From a virus: a DNA stretch of 32,213 nt. Made by a program: the position numbers and the translations under genes. The stretch is from positions 1 through 32,213 of the IMG/VR virus record IMGVR_UViG_3300032315_000677. One strand, written 5' to 3'. Shown here piece by piece: positions 19,406-28,500 of the stretch. Under the pieces are notes generated by a model. It ran no database searches. It saw nothing but the letters and a program-made list of their open reading frames with translations, and was not told the origin of the DNA. The stretch's first letter is position 1, and each line of letters starts with the position of its first letter.

Positions 19406-19612
19406 ACCCACTTTTCATTCTGCGTAGCATTGTAATCCTGCCTGTAGAGCTGACCCCAGTACCTGTCTGACCCCACCCCTACCTGGCCTGTTCTGTACCT
19501 GTATGTCCGATATTTACTGTGAACTGCGTCACATTCAGGTAAAATCTTGCCTTTCAGGTGTCCACCTACCCCCCCTAAAACCAGGGAATAACATATAGAG
19601 CCTTTAACTAAA

Positions 19613-19671
19613 GGCGCCCCTTCAGGGGGGCGCCGCTACAGGTACTTCAGTCAGGTATAGGTAGACCTATA
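19613..19671. other. two inverted repeats upstream of terminase
   Basis: GGCGCCCC (19613-19620) pairs with GGGGCGCC (19627-19634) across a 6-base loop. TATAGGT (19656-19662) and ACCTATA (19665-19671) form a second repeat separated by AG. The first hairpin is followed by TTTAG on the minus strand and may terminate leftward transcription; the second looks like a protein site. Packaging-site function (cos or pac) is possible since terminase is adjacent. Confidence 0.45.
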
Positions 19672-19695
19672 TCTGTAGGGACAGGTCTGTCCTGG

Positions 19696-19727
19696 CTCCG
19701 TCTCGGGAGCAAGCTCCCTCGCCGGAG
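19696..19727. other. nested hairpin before terminase
   Basis: GGGAGC (19705-19710) and GCTCCC (19713-19718) form a 6-bp stem with an AA loop, inside CTCCG (19696-19700) / CGGAG (19723-19727). The whole element can be extruded as a small structured motif. It lies about 90 bp before the terminase start. Confidence 0.45.
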
Positions 19728-19742
19728 TAAATATAGGTTCCG

Positions 19743-19763
19743 TTTTCCACAGGCTGTGGATAT
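19743..19763. promoter_or_regulatory. paired DnaA-box-like sites
   Basis: TTTTCCACA (19743-19751) and TGTGGATAT (19755-19763) are inverted with three bases between. Each differs at one position from the DnaA box TTATCCACA. They support host DnaA involvement in an origin here. Because the sequence is only about 55 bp upstream of terminase, chance similarity cannot be excluded. Confidence 0.5.
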
Positions 19764-19817
19764 GAGCCTGTGACCCCCCTTGCAGGGAGTCCCCTGATTT
19801 GGGTGAGGAGTCCTGGG

Positions 19818-21698
19818 TTGGCTACGAACAGTGCTGGCAGGAAGCGCAACGATAATCCGGCTGAGGCGAAGAAGCGGTTCCTGGCTTTTCTGGGCGAGGG
19901 CCGCACGATTAACGATGCCCTCCAGCTCGCGGGTCGGACGCGGACGACGTATGAGGCGTGGCGGCGGCAGGATGCCCAGTTCGCGGCTGATGCGGACCGG
20001 ATCCGGTTGATGCGTGTCGGGGCGCAGATGGTGCGCGGCGAGGAACTGACTTTCTCGGAGTTTTCTGAGAGGTATTTGGACGCCAAGGTGTTCCCGCACA
20101 TGCAGAACGTGGTGGACCTGATCGAGGGGAATGACCCGAGCTGGCGTCATGCGGGGATGACGTATGAGCCGGGTGAGCGGGACCTGCTGATCGTGAACAT
20201 GCCCCCTGAGCATGCGAAGACGACGAGCGTGACGATCAACTACGTCACCTACCGGATTTGTATGGATCCGAATATTCGGGTGATCGTGGTGTCGAAGACG
20301 ATGGATATGGCGAAGAAGATGCTGTATGCCATTAAGACGCGCCTGACGCATCCGAAGTATGCGGAGATGATCGCGAACTATGCCCCGGTGGGCGGGTTTG
20401 AGAAGAACTCTGAGGCGTGGAATCAGAACATGATCTACATCTCGGACGATGCACGCGATTCGGGCGAAAAGGACCCTACGGTTCAGGCGCTGGGTATCCG
20501 TGGTCATATCTATGGTGCCCGTGCTGATCTGATCATCATGGATGACTGCGTGGATTTGACGAACGCCCACGAGTTCGAGAAGCAGATCGACTGGTTGCAG
20601 TCCGAGGTGATTTCCCGTATTTCCTCCACGGGTGCCCTACTGGTGGTGGGGACCAGGCTGGCGAGCAAGGATCTGTATTCGGAGATCCGTGAGCCGCAGC
20701 GGTATCCCGATGAGGTCAGCCCGTGGACGTACCTGGCGATGCCTGCCCTGCTCGATGCTGCGGACACCCCTGAGGACTGGGTGACCTTGTGGCCCCGGTC
20801 GAATCAGCCGGAGCCTGGGGTGAAGGGCCGCGATGCGGAACCGGACGCTGATGGCCTGTATCCGAAGTGGGATGGGCCGCGTCTGGCGAAGAAGAGGGCG
20901 CGAGTCAGCCCAAGAGCATGGGCGCTGGTGTACCAACAGCAGCAGGTTGCTGATGAGGGCATCTTCATGGCTGAAGCCCTGAGGGCTTCCATCAATGGCA
21001 ATCGCATGACCGGGTTGATGCCGCGTGGCATGGTGAACTGCCGCCCTGAGGGGATGGATGGGCTGATATGTGTAGCTGGCTTGGACCCGGCAATGGCGGG
21101 ACACACAGCATCGGTAGTGATCGGCTTGGATCCGTCCACGCAGAAACGCTACGTCTTGGACATTTGGAACAAGGCGGCGATGACACCGGACCAGATCAGG
21201 GATCTGATCAGGGAGTGGACCACTAAGTACGGTGTCGTGGAGTGGCGTGTGGAGAAGAACGCCTTCCAGTCGATGCTGACGCAGGACCGCGAGGTGCGCG
21301 AGTACCTGGCGGGTGCTGGCGCGATCTTGCGGGAACACTTCACTGGATCCAATAAGCATGATGTGGATTTCGGTGTCGCCTCCATGACCACGTTGTGGCA
21401 TGGCTGGCAGGACAAGCATCAGATGATTGAGCTGCCGTCCACTGCGATCAGCGAGTCAGCGAAAGCCATGATCGAGCAGTTGCTCATTTGGCACCCTGCC
21501 GCACCTAAGACCCAGAAGACCGACATCGTGATGGCGTTGTGGTTTGCGGAACTTGCGTGTCGTGACCGTATCGCGGCGATGACGAACTTCTCCCGCTCCC
21601 ATGTGAATAACCCGTTTGCCACACGCTTCGACCGTTCCACTCGGGCGACGGTGGACTTGAACGAGTTTGAACGTAATCGAATGTTCGTAACACTGTAG
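19818..21698 (+). CDS. terL: terminase large subunit (626 aa)
   Basis: An N-terminal HTH-like region (TINDALQLAGRTRTTYEAWRR, about 30-50) may bind DNA, as small terminase domains do. It is followed by the packaging ATPase: a Walker A-like PPEHAKTT (129-136), Walker B LIIMDD (D242, D243) and VVGTRLASKDLY coupling motif (about 276-287). The C-terminal nuclease has GLDPAM (D423) and KTDIVMALW as acidic metal sites. It cuts concatemers and pumps DNA into the procapsid. TTG 19818 has GAGGAG 7 bases upstream and is preferred; the frame is open to GTG 19770. The portal gene follows after 8 bases. Confidence 0.93.
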   Translation: MATNSAGRKRNDNPAEAKKRFLAFLGEGRTINDALQLAGRTRTTYEAWRRQDAQFAADADRIRLMRVGAQMVRGEELTFSEFSERYLDAKVFPHMQNVVDLIEGNDPSWRHAGMTYEPGERDLLIVNMPPEHAKTTSVTINYVTYRICMDPNIRVIVVSKTMDMAKKMLYAIKTRLTHPKYAEMIANYAPVGGFEKNSEAWNQNMIYISDDARDSGEKDPTVQALGIRGHIYGARADLIIMDDCVDLTNAHEFEKQIDWLQSEVISRISSTGALLVVGTRLASKDLYSEIREPQRYPDEVSPWTYLAMPALLDAADTPEDWVTLWPRSNQPEPGVKGRDAEPDADGLYPKWDGPRLAKKRARVSPRAWALVYQQQQVADEGIFMAEALRASINGNRMTGLMPRGMVNCRPEGMDGLICVAGLDPAMAGHTASVVIGLDPSTQKRYVLDIWNKAAMTPDQIRDLIREWTTKYGVVEWRVEKNAFQSMLTQDREVREYLAGAGAILREHFTGSNKHDVDFGVASMTTLWHGWQDKHQMIELPSTAISESAKAMIEQLLIWHPAAPKTQKTDIVMALWFAELACRDRIAAMTNFSRSHVNNPFATRFDRSTRATVDLNEFERNRMFVTL

Positions 21699-21706
21699 GA
21701 GGCCCC

Positions 21707-23539
21707 TTGCCTAGTACCGCCGAGGTTGCTGGCCTCTATAACCGTCTTCGTGTTCAGAACAACAGCCGTGACCAGCGCATGCGTGACATCAAGATGGTGC
21801 GTGCAGGTCAGATGGCGAACGTGTTCCCCGAGATGTTCCCTGAGGATGGCCCGTTTACTCGCCCCATCGTGGCGAACATGGTGGATGTAGCGGCGCGGGA
21901 TCTGTCTGAGGTTATCGCTCCCCTGCCTTCGTTCAACTGCTCTAGCTCGTCGATGGTGAGTGATTCTGCGCGGAAGCGTGCAGAGATGCGTACTCGTATC
22001 GCCACCTACTATGTGCAGTATTCGCAGTTGCAGAAGCAGGCCTACACGGCTGCTGACCGCTATGTGACGTATGGCTTTGTTCCTGGGATCGTGGAGATCG
22101 ACTGGGATGAGCGCATGCCGCGCATCAAGTGGCTGGACTCGATGGGCTGCTACACGGTGCGCGATAAGCGTGACCGGGTGAAGGCACTGTTCCAGACGAT
22201 CAACTACCACATTGATGATCTGGTCGCGAAGTTCCCGCAGTTGGAGAACGTGATCTTGTCGCAGGCACCGGGTGCCACGACGAAGATCGAGGTGGTGCGC
22301 TACCACGACAAGGATGTAGACATCCTGTTCCTGCCCGGTGAGGGCGGCATTGAGCTGCTGCGTACCGCGAACCCCGTGGGCAAGTGCCTTGCGGTGGAGG
22401 TGCGTCGCCCTGGCCTGGATGAGGATCCGCGCGGTCAGTTCGATGATGTGATCGCGGTTCAGGTGGCGAAGGCGCGTTTCGCGCTGCTCGCGATGGAAGC
22501 AGCACAGAAGTCCGTGCAGGCACCTATCGCCCTGCCCCAGGATGTGCAGGAACTGTCTCTGGGTTCTGATGCGGTGCTGCGGTCCACCACACCGGAGAAG
22601 ATCCGGCGCATCCCGCTTGAGGTTCCTGCTGCCGCGTTCCAAGAGCAAGGCATTCTCGATCAGGAACTGCGTCAAGGTTCCCGCTACCCCGAGGTTCGCG
22701 GTGGCAACCTAGACGCATCTATCGTCACAGGCCGTGGCGTGCAGGCGCTGATGACCGGGTTCGACACCCAGGTTCGCACCGCGCACGCCATGTTCGCTGA
22801 GGCATACACGGATTTGATCGCCCTCTGCTTCGAGGTGGAGGAGGTCTGCTGGTCGTCGTTCCGCAAGACTGTTCGCGGTAACGACAATGGCACCCCATAT
22901 GAGGTTTCATACTCGCCCGAGAAAGACATCAAGAACGATTACTCGGTCGATGTTCAGTATGGCCTCATGGCGGGTCTGGACCCTAACCGCGCACTGGTGT
23001 TTGGGTTGCAGGCCCGTGGGGATCGCCTTATCTCCCAGGACTGGCTACGCCGATCCCTGCCGTTCTCACTGAACGCGACAGAGGAAGAGCAGAAGCTGGA
23101 CATTGAGGACATGCGTCAGGCGCTGCGTCAGGCGGTTGCTGGTTACGCGCAAGCCATTCCTGTTCTCGCTCAGGCAGGTCAGGATCCTGGGGAGATCCTT
23201 ACCCGCCTAGCGGTGATCATTGAGGGCAGGCAGAAGGGTAAGCCAATTGAGGAAGTGATCGCGGAAGCGTTCGCCCCCCCTGAGCCGCCACCCGGCATGG
23301 TTGATCCGATGGTTGATGCTGCCTCCCCGGTCCCTGGCGATCCCATGCAGGATCCCATGTCGGGTGGTGAGAACCTTGAGGGCATTGATGCCACGGGTCG
23401 TTTGCGTGGTGTGGCTCCTGGGCAGGCTGGTATGCCGCCCGGTGGGCGTCCTGATTTGAACTTCCTTCTCGCTGGTTTGTCCTCGCGTGGCGAGCCGAAC
23501 CTGTCAGCGAATGTGTCACGCAGAGTACCTATCGGTTAA
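21707..23539 (+). CDS. portal protein (610 aa)
   Basis: The position right after terL, the size and the sequence fit a portal: an N-terminal DNA-tube/wing region with RAGQMANVFPEMFPEDGPFTRPIVANMVDVAARDL and a long helical stem, and a C-terminal Pro/Gly/Met-rich tail (from about residue 525) that is probably disordered. The portal ring gates DNA packaging and ejection. Family hallmarks are weak at sequence level, so the identification leans on context. TTG 21707 follows AGGAGG with 5-base spacing. It is followed by a cluster of very small basic genes. Confidence 0.8.
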   Translation: MPSTAEVAGLYNRLRVQNNSRDQRMRDIKMVRAGQMANVFPEMFPEDGPFTRPIVANMVDVAARDLSEVIAPLPSFNCSSSSMVSDSARKRAEMRTRIATYYVQYSQLQKQAYTAADRYVTYGFVPGIVEIDWDERMPRIKWLDSMGCYTVRDKRDRVKALFQTINYHIDDLVAKFPQLENVILSQAPGATTKIEVVRYHDKDVDILFLPGEGGIELLRTANPVGKCLAVEVRRPGLDEDPRGQFDDVIAVQVAKARFALLAMEAAQKSVQAPIALPQDVQELSLGSDAVLRSTTPEKIRRIPLEVPAAAFQEQGILDQELRQGSRYPEVRGGNLDASIVTGRGVQALMTGFDTQVRTAHAMFAEAYTDLIALCFEVEEVCWSSFRKTVRGNDNGTPYEVSYSPEKDIKNDYSVDVQYGLMAGLDPNRALVFGLQARGDRLISQDWLRRSLPFSLNATEEEQKLDIEDMRQALRQAVAGYAQAIPVLAQAGQDPGEILTRLAVIIEGRQKGKPIEEVIAEAFAPPEPPPGMVDPMVDAASPVPGDPMQDPMSGGENLEGIDATGRLRGVAPGQAGMPPGGRPDLNFLLAGLSSRGEPNLSANVSRRVPIG

Positions 23540-23550
23540 GGAGAAACATC

Positions 23551-23760
23551 ATGGCAGTTCCAGCAGCAGCGCCTAAGAAGCCTGCGAATCAGGGTGGTAA
23601 GGCTGCGGCTTACGTTCAGCCGCCGAATGTGAACGTGTCGAATGTGTCAGGCACGAATGCGCTTCCGCATCAGGTGGCTGGTACGGCGAACTCGTGGACG
23701 AATCACTCGAATGCGAAGCAGCCGGGTGGTACTCGTGGCTCAGGTAAGGGGACTCGCTGA
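23551..23760 (+). CDS. small Asn/Gly/Lys-rich protein (69 aa)
   Basis: Low-complexity MAVPAAAPKKPANQGGKAAAYVQPPNVNVSNVSG... to GGTRGSGKGTR. No globular domain is visible. AAGGAGAAACATC precedes the ATG. It may be a disordered capsid- or portal-associated protein. It overlaps the next ATG by one base of its stop. Confidence 0.6.
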   Translation: MAVPAAAPKKPANQGGKAAAYVQPPNVNVSNVSGTNALPHQVAGTANSWTNHSNAKQPGGTRGSGKGTR

Positions 23761-23831
23761 TGTGCAATTTCTGTGGGTGTCAGTCGAAGGTCGGTAATGG
23801 CTACGGTGGTAGCAAGAGCGGGAGCAAGTGA
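23760..23831 (+). CDS. 23-aa cysteine-rich peptide
   Basis: The 72-base frame encodes MCNFCGCQSKVGNGYGGSKSGSK, with CxxCxC at the very N terminus and a Gly/Ser/Lys tail. Start and stop overlap both neighbours (TGATG, TGATGA), so it fits the coupled operon too well to be chance. The cysteines might bind metal or be lipidated or disulfide-linked; the position right after portal hints at a virion-assembly role. Confidence 0.5.
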   Translation: MCNFCGCQSKVGNGYGGSKSGSK

Positions 23832-23971
23832 TGAAGGCTCAGTCAGGAAGCACAGGTAAGGGTGGCTCTAAGGGATCGCGCACACTGCGTCCTGAGGCTG
23901 CGCCTAAGAAGTCGCTGTACAACGCAAAGGGTCAACTCAAGGAGCGTCCGAAGAAGAAGAGTGGCCGCTAA
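23831..23971 (+). CDS. small Lys/Ser-rich protein (46 aa)
   Basis: MKAQSGSTGKGGSKGSRTLRP then APKKSLYNAKGQLKERPKKKSGR: strongly basic, no hydrophobic core. ATG overlaps the upstream TGA. Probably a nucleic-acid- or capsid-binding peptide; no family recognised. Confidence 0.55.
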   Translation: MKAQSGSTGKGGSKGSRTLRPEAAPKKSLYNAKGQLKERPKKKSGR

Positions 23972-24119
23972 GAAGGCGTTCTGGGATCGGCCCAACCCGA
24001 AGAAGAAGTCCACTCCCCTGACCCCAGCTCAGAAGGCTGCGGCGAAGGCGCGTGCGAAGAAGGCGGGTAGGCCGTACCCCAACCTCGTTGACAACGCTGC
24101 TGTCCGAAAGAAGAAGTGA
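23961..24119 (+). CDS. small Lys-rich protein (52 aa)
   Basis: GTG 23961 lies inside the 3' end of the upstream gene. MAAKKAFWDRPNPKKKSTPLTPAQKAAAKARAKKAGRPYPN is a lysine/alanine-rich helix-like protein that resembles histone-like tails (AAAKARAKKAG). It overlaps the next start by one base (TGATG). A DNA-condensing role inside the capsid is speculative. Confidence 0.58.
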   Translation: MAAKKAFWDRPNPKKKSTPLTPAQKAAAKARAKKAGRPYPNLVDNAAVRKKK

Positions 24120-24385
24120 TGGCTGCGAAGAAGGACTCGCGCCTAGAGCGTGCTGGCGTATCTGGCTACAACAAGCCTAAGCGCACCCCGAACCATCCCA
24201 CGAAGTCGCACGTTGTTGTGGCTAAGGAAGGTTCGCAGGTCAAGACGATTCGTTTTGGTCAGCAGGGTGTGACGGGTGACAGGCAGCCAACGAAACGTCA
24301 GGCGTCCTTTAAGGCTCGTCATGCGGCGAACATTGCGAAGGGCAAGATGAGCGCGGCCTACTGGGCTGACAAGGTGAAGTGGTGA
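24119..24385 (+). CDS. DUF6321-like phage head-region protein (88 aa)
   Basis: SRLERAGVSGYNKPKRTPNHPTKSHVVVA, then GSQVKTIRFGQQGV and SFKARHAANIAKGKMSAAYWADKVKW match the conserved block I know from DUF6321 proteins in podovirus- and pelagiphage-like genomes. The protein is basic and carries no catalytic residues; a structural or DNA-packaging role in the head is likely by context. ATG 24119 overlaps the upstream TGA. Family by memory of the motif, not by search. Confidence 0.68.
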   Translation: MAAKKDSRLERAGVSGYNKPKRTPNHPTKSHVVVAKEGSQVKTIRFGQQGVTGDRQPTKRQASFKARHAANIAKGKMSAAYWADKVKW

Positions 24386-24386
24386 C

Positions 24387-24608
24387 ATGGCAGACCAGAA
24401 AAAGGACCCGCGTTCAGGTGAGTTGATTTTCCGTACTGACATCAATCGCCGTGAAAGCGCCCGGTACAGGTACTGGCGTCATGTTGAGGATCAGCAGAAG
24501 GCTGCGAAGCAGGCAGAAAAGAATGCTTCTAAGCGTCGTGCTGCTGCCGATGTTGCAGGGTCTGAGGGTCCGAAACCGCCAGGTTCTACGAAGAAGAAGC
24601 GAGTTTAG
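24387..24608 (+). CDS. small basic protein (73 aa)
   Basis: MADQKKDPRSGELIFRTDINRRESARYRYWRHVEDQQKAAKQAEKNASKRRAAA, ending GSTKKKRV. A charged helix with a flexible tail. It lies one base after the DUF6321-like gene. No family recognised; it may be a scaffold or DNA-binding head component. Confidence 0.58.
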   Translation: MADQKKDPRSGELIFRTDINRRESARYRYWRHVEDQQKAAKQAEKNASKRRAAADVAGSEGPKPPGSTKKKRV

Positions 24609-24620
24609 GAAGGACCGGGT

Positions 24621-24887
24621 GTGGACGAGGACGACGAGATCATCGAGATCATTGAAGAGCAGCCTGTCGTTGTCGAAGCCACACCCTGGTTCAACTCTGA
24701 CACGGTAGCCACCTCCATGATGTTCGCATCACAGATGGCGCAAGCCGCAGCAGAACACTTCCAAAACCTCGCGCTACTGGCCTTGGGCCAGTCAGCGCAT
24801 GAGTGGGTGCGTGCTGATCGTGAAGAGTTCGCTGAAGAGACAGCGGCTGACATTTCTAGGCTTGAGGTGAAGGAGAAGGATGGCTGA
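24621..24887 (+). CDS. acidic small protein (88 aa)
   Basis: GTG 24621 with GGAAGG upstream begins MDEDDEIIEIIEEQP. The middle (SMMFASQMAQAAAEHFQNLALLALGQSAHEW) is a helical, amphipathic segment, and the ends are acidic. It contrasts with the basic neighbours upstream, suggesting a partner or chaperone role during head assembly (inference). It overlaps the next gene by 8 bases. Confidence 0.58.
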   Translation: MDEDDEIIEIIEEQPVVVEATPWFNSDTVATSMMFASQMAQAAAEHFQNLALLALGQSAHEWVRADREEFAEETAADISRLEVKEKDG

Positions 24888-25329
24888 GGGTCACGGCGGT
24901 ATGCGCCGACCAAGCAACCCAGCTCCTGTGTCCGGTCCTGGGGCTTTGTCGCGTCGCACGGATGGTCAGGGTGCTAAGTACATCGCTGGCGGTGAGTATG
25001 GGGAGGGTCAGGAGATGATGGATCTTCAGACTTCTGCTCCGATGTCGAAGGCTCCCGCTGCTCCGCGTCCCCGCACGGGACGCCAGGTGGTGTCGGAGGA
25101 GATGGCTCCTCCCACTCCCCTGTTTGCTCCTACGGAGCGACCGGATGAGCCGATTACTGCGGGTGCTCCCTTCGGGCCTGGGCCTGGGCCAGCCGCCTCA
25201 CCAGCCACGCCCAATGGTCGTAGCGACATGATCCTGAAGTATCTACCTTCCCTTGAAGAGGCAACTCGCTGGCCCGATACTCCCGAGACGTTTAAGGCGC
25301 TGGTTCGCTACCTTCAGGGAATGCGATGA
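24880..25329 (+). CDS. Pro/Gly-rich protein, possible scaffold-like (149 aa)
   Basis: Most of the sequence is low-complexity Pro/Gly/Ala (APMSKAPAAPRPRTGRQVV, GPGPGPAASPATP) with a short helical C terminus (SLEEATRWPDTPETFKALVRYLQGMR). No family recognised. Such disordered proteins with a folded C-terminal helix can be scaffold or virion proteins. ATGA overlap with the following gene. Confidence 0.58.
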   Translation: MAEGHGGMRRPSNPAPVSGPGALSRRTDGQGAKYIAGGEYGEGQEMMDLQTSAPMSKAPAAPRPRTGRQVVSEEMAPPTPLFAPTERPDEPITAGAPFGPGPGPAASPATPNGRSDMILKYLPSLEEATRWPDTPETFKALVRYLQGMR

Positions 25330-25556
25330 AGGGCCGCAAGGACCCGAATAAGGGTCCTCGTTGGCGTCCTGGCTCCTTCCTTGACAATTTCTCGGCGGCG
25401 GCTGATGCCGTTGGCTTTAGCAATGCAGAACTGGCGTGGGGTCTTGCAAGGGTCCAATGGGAGTCAACTGAGGATCGCGAAGCGTTCTTATCTGCGTTGA
25501 CCGGGCGCAGCAGCCGACAGGTGATTGCGGAAGGCGCGAGTGGCAAACTTTCTTGA
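25326..25556 (+). CDS. small protein (76 aa)
   Basis: MKGRKDPNKGPRWRPGSFLDNFSAAADAVGFSNAELAWGLARVQWESTEDREAFLSALTGRSSRQ: a basic N terminus and two helices; no family recognised. It overlaps the giant gene's start at 25540 by 17 bases, implying translational coupling with it. Confidence 0.6.
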   Translation: MKGRKDPNKGPRWRPGSFLDNFSAAADAVGFSNAELAWGLARVQWESTEDREAFLSALTGRSSRQVIAEGASGKLS

Positions 25557-28500
25557 GGACTTCTTTAGTACCGTTGCCGACAACGTAACACCCGATCCGA
25601 CAACGGGTTTCGCTCAGTTTATGGATCGCGTCTGGCCCGACGAGAACAACTTTGTGGGTCAGGCTTTTGCGGCTCCGCTACTGCTGCCCTCCTACTTGCT
25701 TCGCACGGGCGTTTCTGCTGCGGTTGCGGTTGACGACTTTGTCTCGCGCCCCCTCTCGTTCGGCCTACAGGCTACAACGCTGTCAAACCCGTTGTATCGG
25801 GACGGCATATCCATCAGTGACTTTGAGGAAATGTGGAATGCTTCCGCGTTTCTATCCCCAGGCCGCGCCGCAATGACAAGAATGTTCAGCCCCGGCACCC
25901 TTGAGGGGAATATCGTCAACACCTTCGCTGGCAACGAAGGCAACTGGAACGACCTGTCATTCTCCCCTGGTTCTGACTACAACCCGTACACAATGGGCGA
26001 GGATGTCACCGAGCAGGTTTGGGACAACTCGGCACTCGGAACGATTGGCAGTGGCGCGGTAGATTTTGCTTGGCAACTAGCGGCAGGCAAGGGCATCGGG
26101 GCGGTGGCCTCCGGTGCCAAGCGTGCCGCTGGGCTTTCTACGTCGATCAATGGCGTGCGCGATCTTCAGAAACTAAACAATACGCTGACGGACCACGTTC
26201 GTTATACCCAGACGGAAGGTGCCGAGGGGGCATTTTCTGAGCTAGGTACTGGTGTCATGGAGATTGCACAAACCAAGGAGTTCTGGAAGATCTACTCCAG
26301 CCCATGGCTTGGACGTATGAGTAGCCTAGGCTCTCGCAACCGCATGGCGCTATCAAAGCTACTCGCGGACGTTGATGATCCCTACCTCGTTAAGGACATC
26401 CTGCTTGCTGACCGCGGCGACTACGCGGCTATCGGTCGGCTGATGCAGCAGGCTCCTGACCATGTTTGGACTATGACGGATATGTCTGCGTCTCTCCGCG
26501 CCAAGTTCATCGAGGGTGGGCAGTACTACCCGAGTAAAACTGAGGCTGCGCTAATCCGACAGGTGTTTGATAGCAACCTTGCGCGTGATGAATTCTACTC
26601 CGCTGTCAAGGGACTCTTTCTCAACACTGGCGAAGACGGTCTGATCGCAAACGTTGGTCGCGGCGCGGACTTTGTTCCTATGCAGGGAGTTGCAGGTAGG
26701 GCGCAGAAGTGGCTCTACAACGCAGAAATGGCAACGCGCATTGGTGAAGAGGGTAGGTTCGTTGATATTCCGCTAGGAGTCCTGGGATCCGGTAAGCCCG
26801 TCACCACACTCCTTCAGTGGGTCGGTGGGCGCAGGCCCCTCAATCGCGTATCTCTGTCCGGCCTGCGACCCGACGAGGTTGCTGAAGAGTTACTGTTCTA
26901 CTCGTCCTCAAGTCGCGCTCTGCGCGGGAACCCATTCCTTGAGATTCCGGTAACGCGAGCCGATGGTTCGCAGGGGCTAGAAACCATGTCTATGTCGCAG
27001 TGGCGCAACAACGCCATTGGTCGCCTTGGTGACGCCAAATTGCGTGGTGGTGACACAGCAGTTGCTGAAGAGGTCCGCAAACTTGAGAACGAGCTAATAT
27101 CGGCAGTTGCGAATCGCTACCGCATTGATCCCGATGCTCGAACCGCGATCATTTCGGGCTTGCAAGAGGCGCGGGACAAGAGTCAGCGTTCCGTTGTCAA
27201 CGATGGATTCTTCTACGATGACACGAGGGATCTGGTCGTTGTGGATCCGAGGACTCGTCGCCAGCTTGCTGATGAACTTGTCCTGCTTCCGCTGGATGAG
27301 TTGGACGCCGCTCTACGGGTGGAGTCCACGACCACTTTTGCTCGCCGGGGACGGGGTGTAGCAAATGCTATTGACACGGTAGAGCCTGCACTTGACTTCG
27401 TCCTTAGGTTCTGGCGCACCAACATGCTGTTTAAGCCGGGATATACTCCCAAGAACTCCCTGCTTGAACCCGCCATTTCGTCGCTACTGGCCCACGGCTC
27501 CATGTTGTCACCAGATGGAGTCCTTAGCGCCATCAATAACTTTGGTGCAAATCGTGCCCGTCAGGCTCGCCAGATCGGGTATGGCGTCGTAGATCGCCTT
27601 GGCGTCTCCGGCCTTCGTCGTCAGTCAAACGAGGTCCTTGAGCTTCACCGTCAACGCGAGTTCATTCGCCACGAGTTGGATCAAGAGAATCTGTTTATTG
27701 ACCAAATGGATTCCGCTGGTGTGTCTCCGGCAACTGCTGCCGCATACAGAGAGACTGCATTTGAGTCTCGCAAGATGCTGGATCGACGGCTTGCCGAGGT
27801 AGAGTCAATTCTTGATGACCTCGATCCTGGGTTTCGCAGTGTGCGAGAGGTGCCGACTCTTTCGGAGTTGAGTCGCCGCCTGGATGAGATCGACTCTGCC
27901 CTGTCCAGTGATGCTGCCGCTGGTTCAAGGCTTCAGGCGCAAATCGACGATGTCTACACCGCTGCCCAGGGACGCTCTGTCGGGACCGTGGATGAGATTG
28001 ACTCTGAGTTGGCGGCCTTGACTGCTCGCCGTGATGAACTGCTTAAGGACTGGGATGTCCAGCGGCAGGCCTACGAGGTCGATGAGGTTGTTACTACAAC
28101 CCGTGGAGTCGCGTCGGGCGAGCAGCGGCTTGCCGCCATTGAAGATGAACTTGCACAGTTGCGCGTTGAGCGGACACAGTTGCGCGAGCGAGCCGCTGGG
28201 CTTGATCCAGATAGCAGCGACTTTAGGATTGTTAACGGGCAGATTGCCTCAGCTCAACGGCGCATTCGAGTCTTGGCCCGTCGTCGCGCTAGTGCTGCGA
28301 AGCGTAGCGAGTACAGCACAGAGACGCGCCTAGGCGGTGGCTCTGCCGACATGACGCGGCCCAAGACAACTGCCAAAGGGCGCGACTACCGGGGCACATC
28401 CATCCGTCGCCAAATTGATGCCCTTCAGCGTCAGATTGACGGGCTTGAGTTGAAGCGCTCTCGCTACGTCGAAGATTCAACCGGATACGTTCCTGCCGTT

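Noticed and set aside
19647-20570. Long minus-strand open frame opposite terminase (307 codons)
   Set aside because: Arg/His/Pro-rich composition typical of antisense frames in GC-rich genes, no ribosome site, and full overlap with the well-supported terminase gene.
21419-22675. Minus-strand open frame of 418 codons opposite portal and terminase end
   Set aside because: Same composition bias (His/Arg/Leu), no motif, and it covers the end of terL and the portal gene. A shadow of codon usage.
23151-23540. Pro/Gly/Met-rich 3' end of portal as a separate gene
   Set aside because: The frame is continuous, and no ribosome site or start marks a new gene; disordered C-terminal tails are common in portals.
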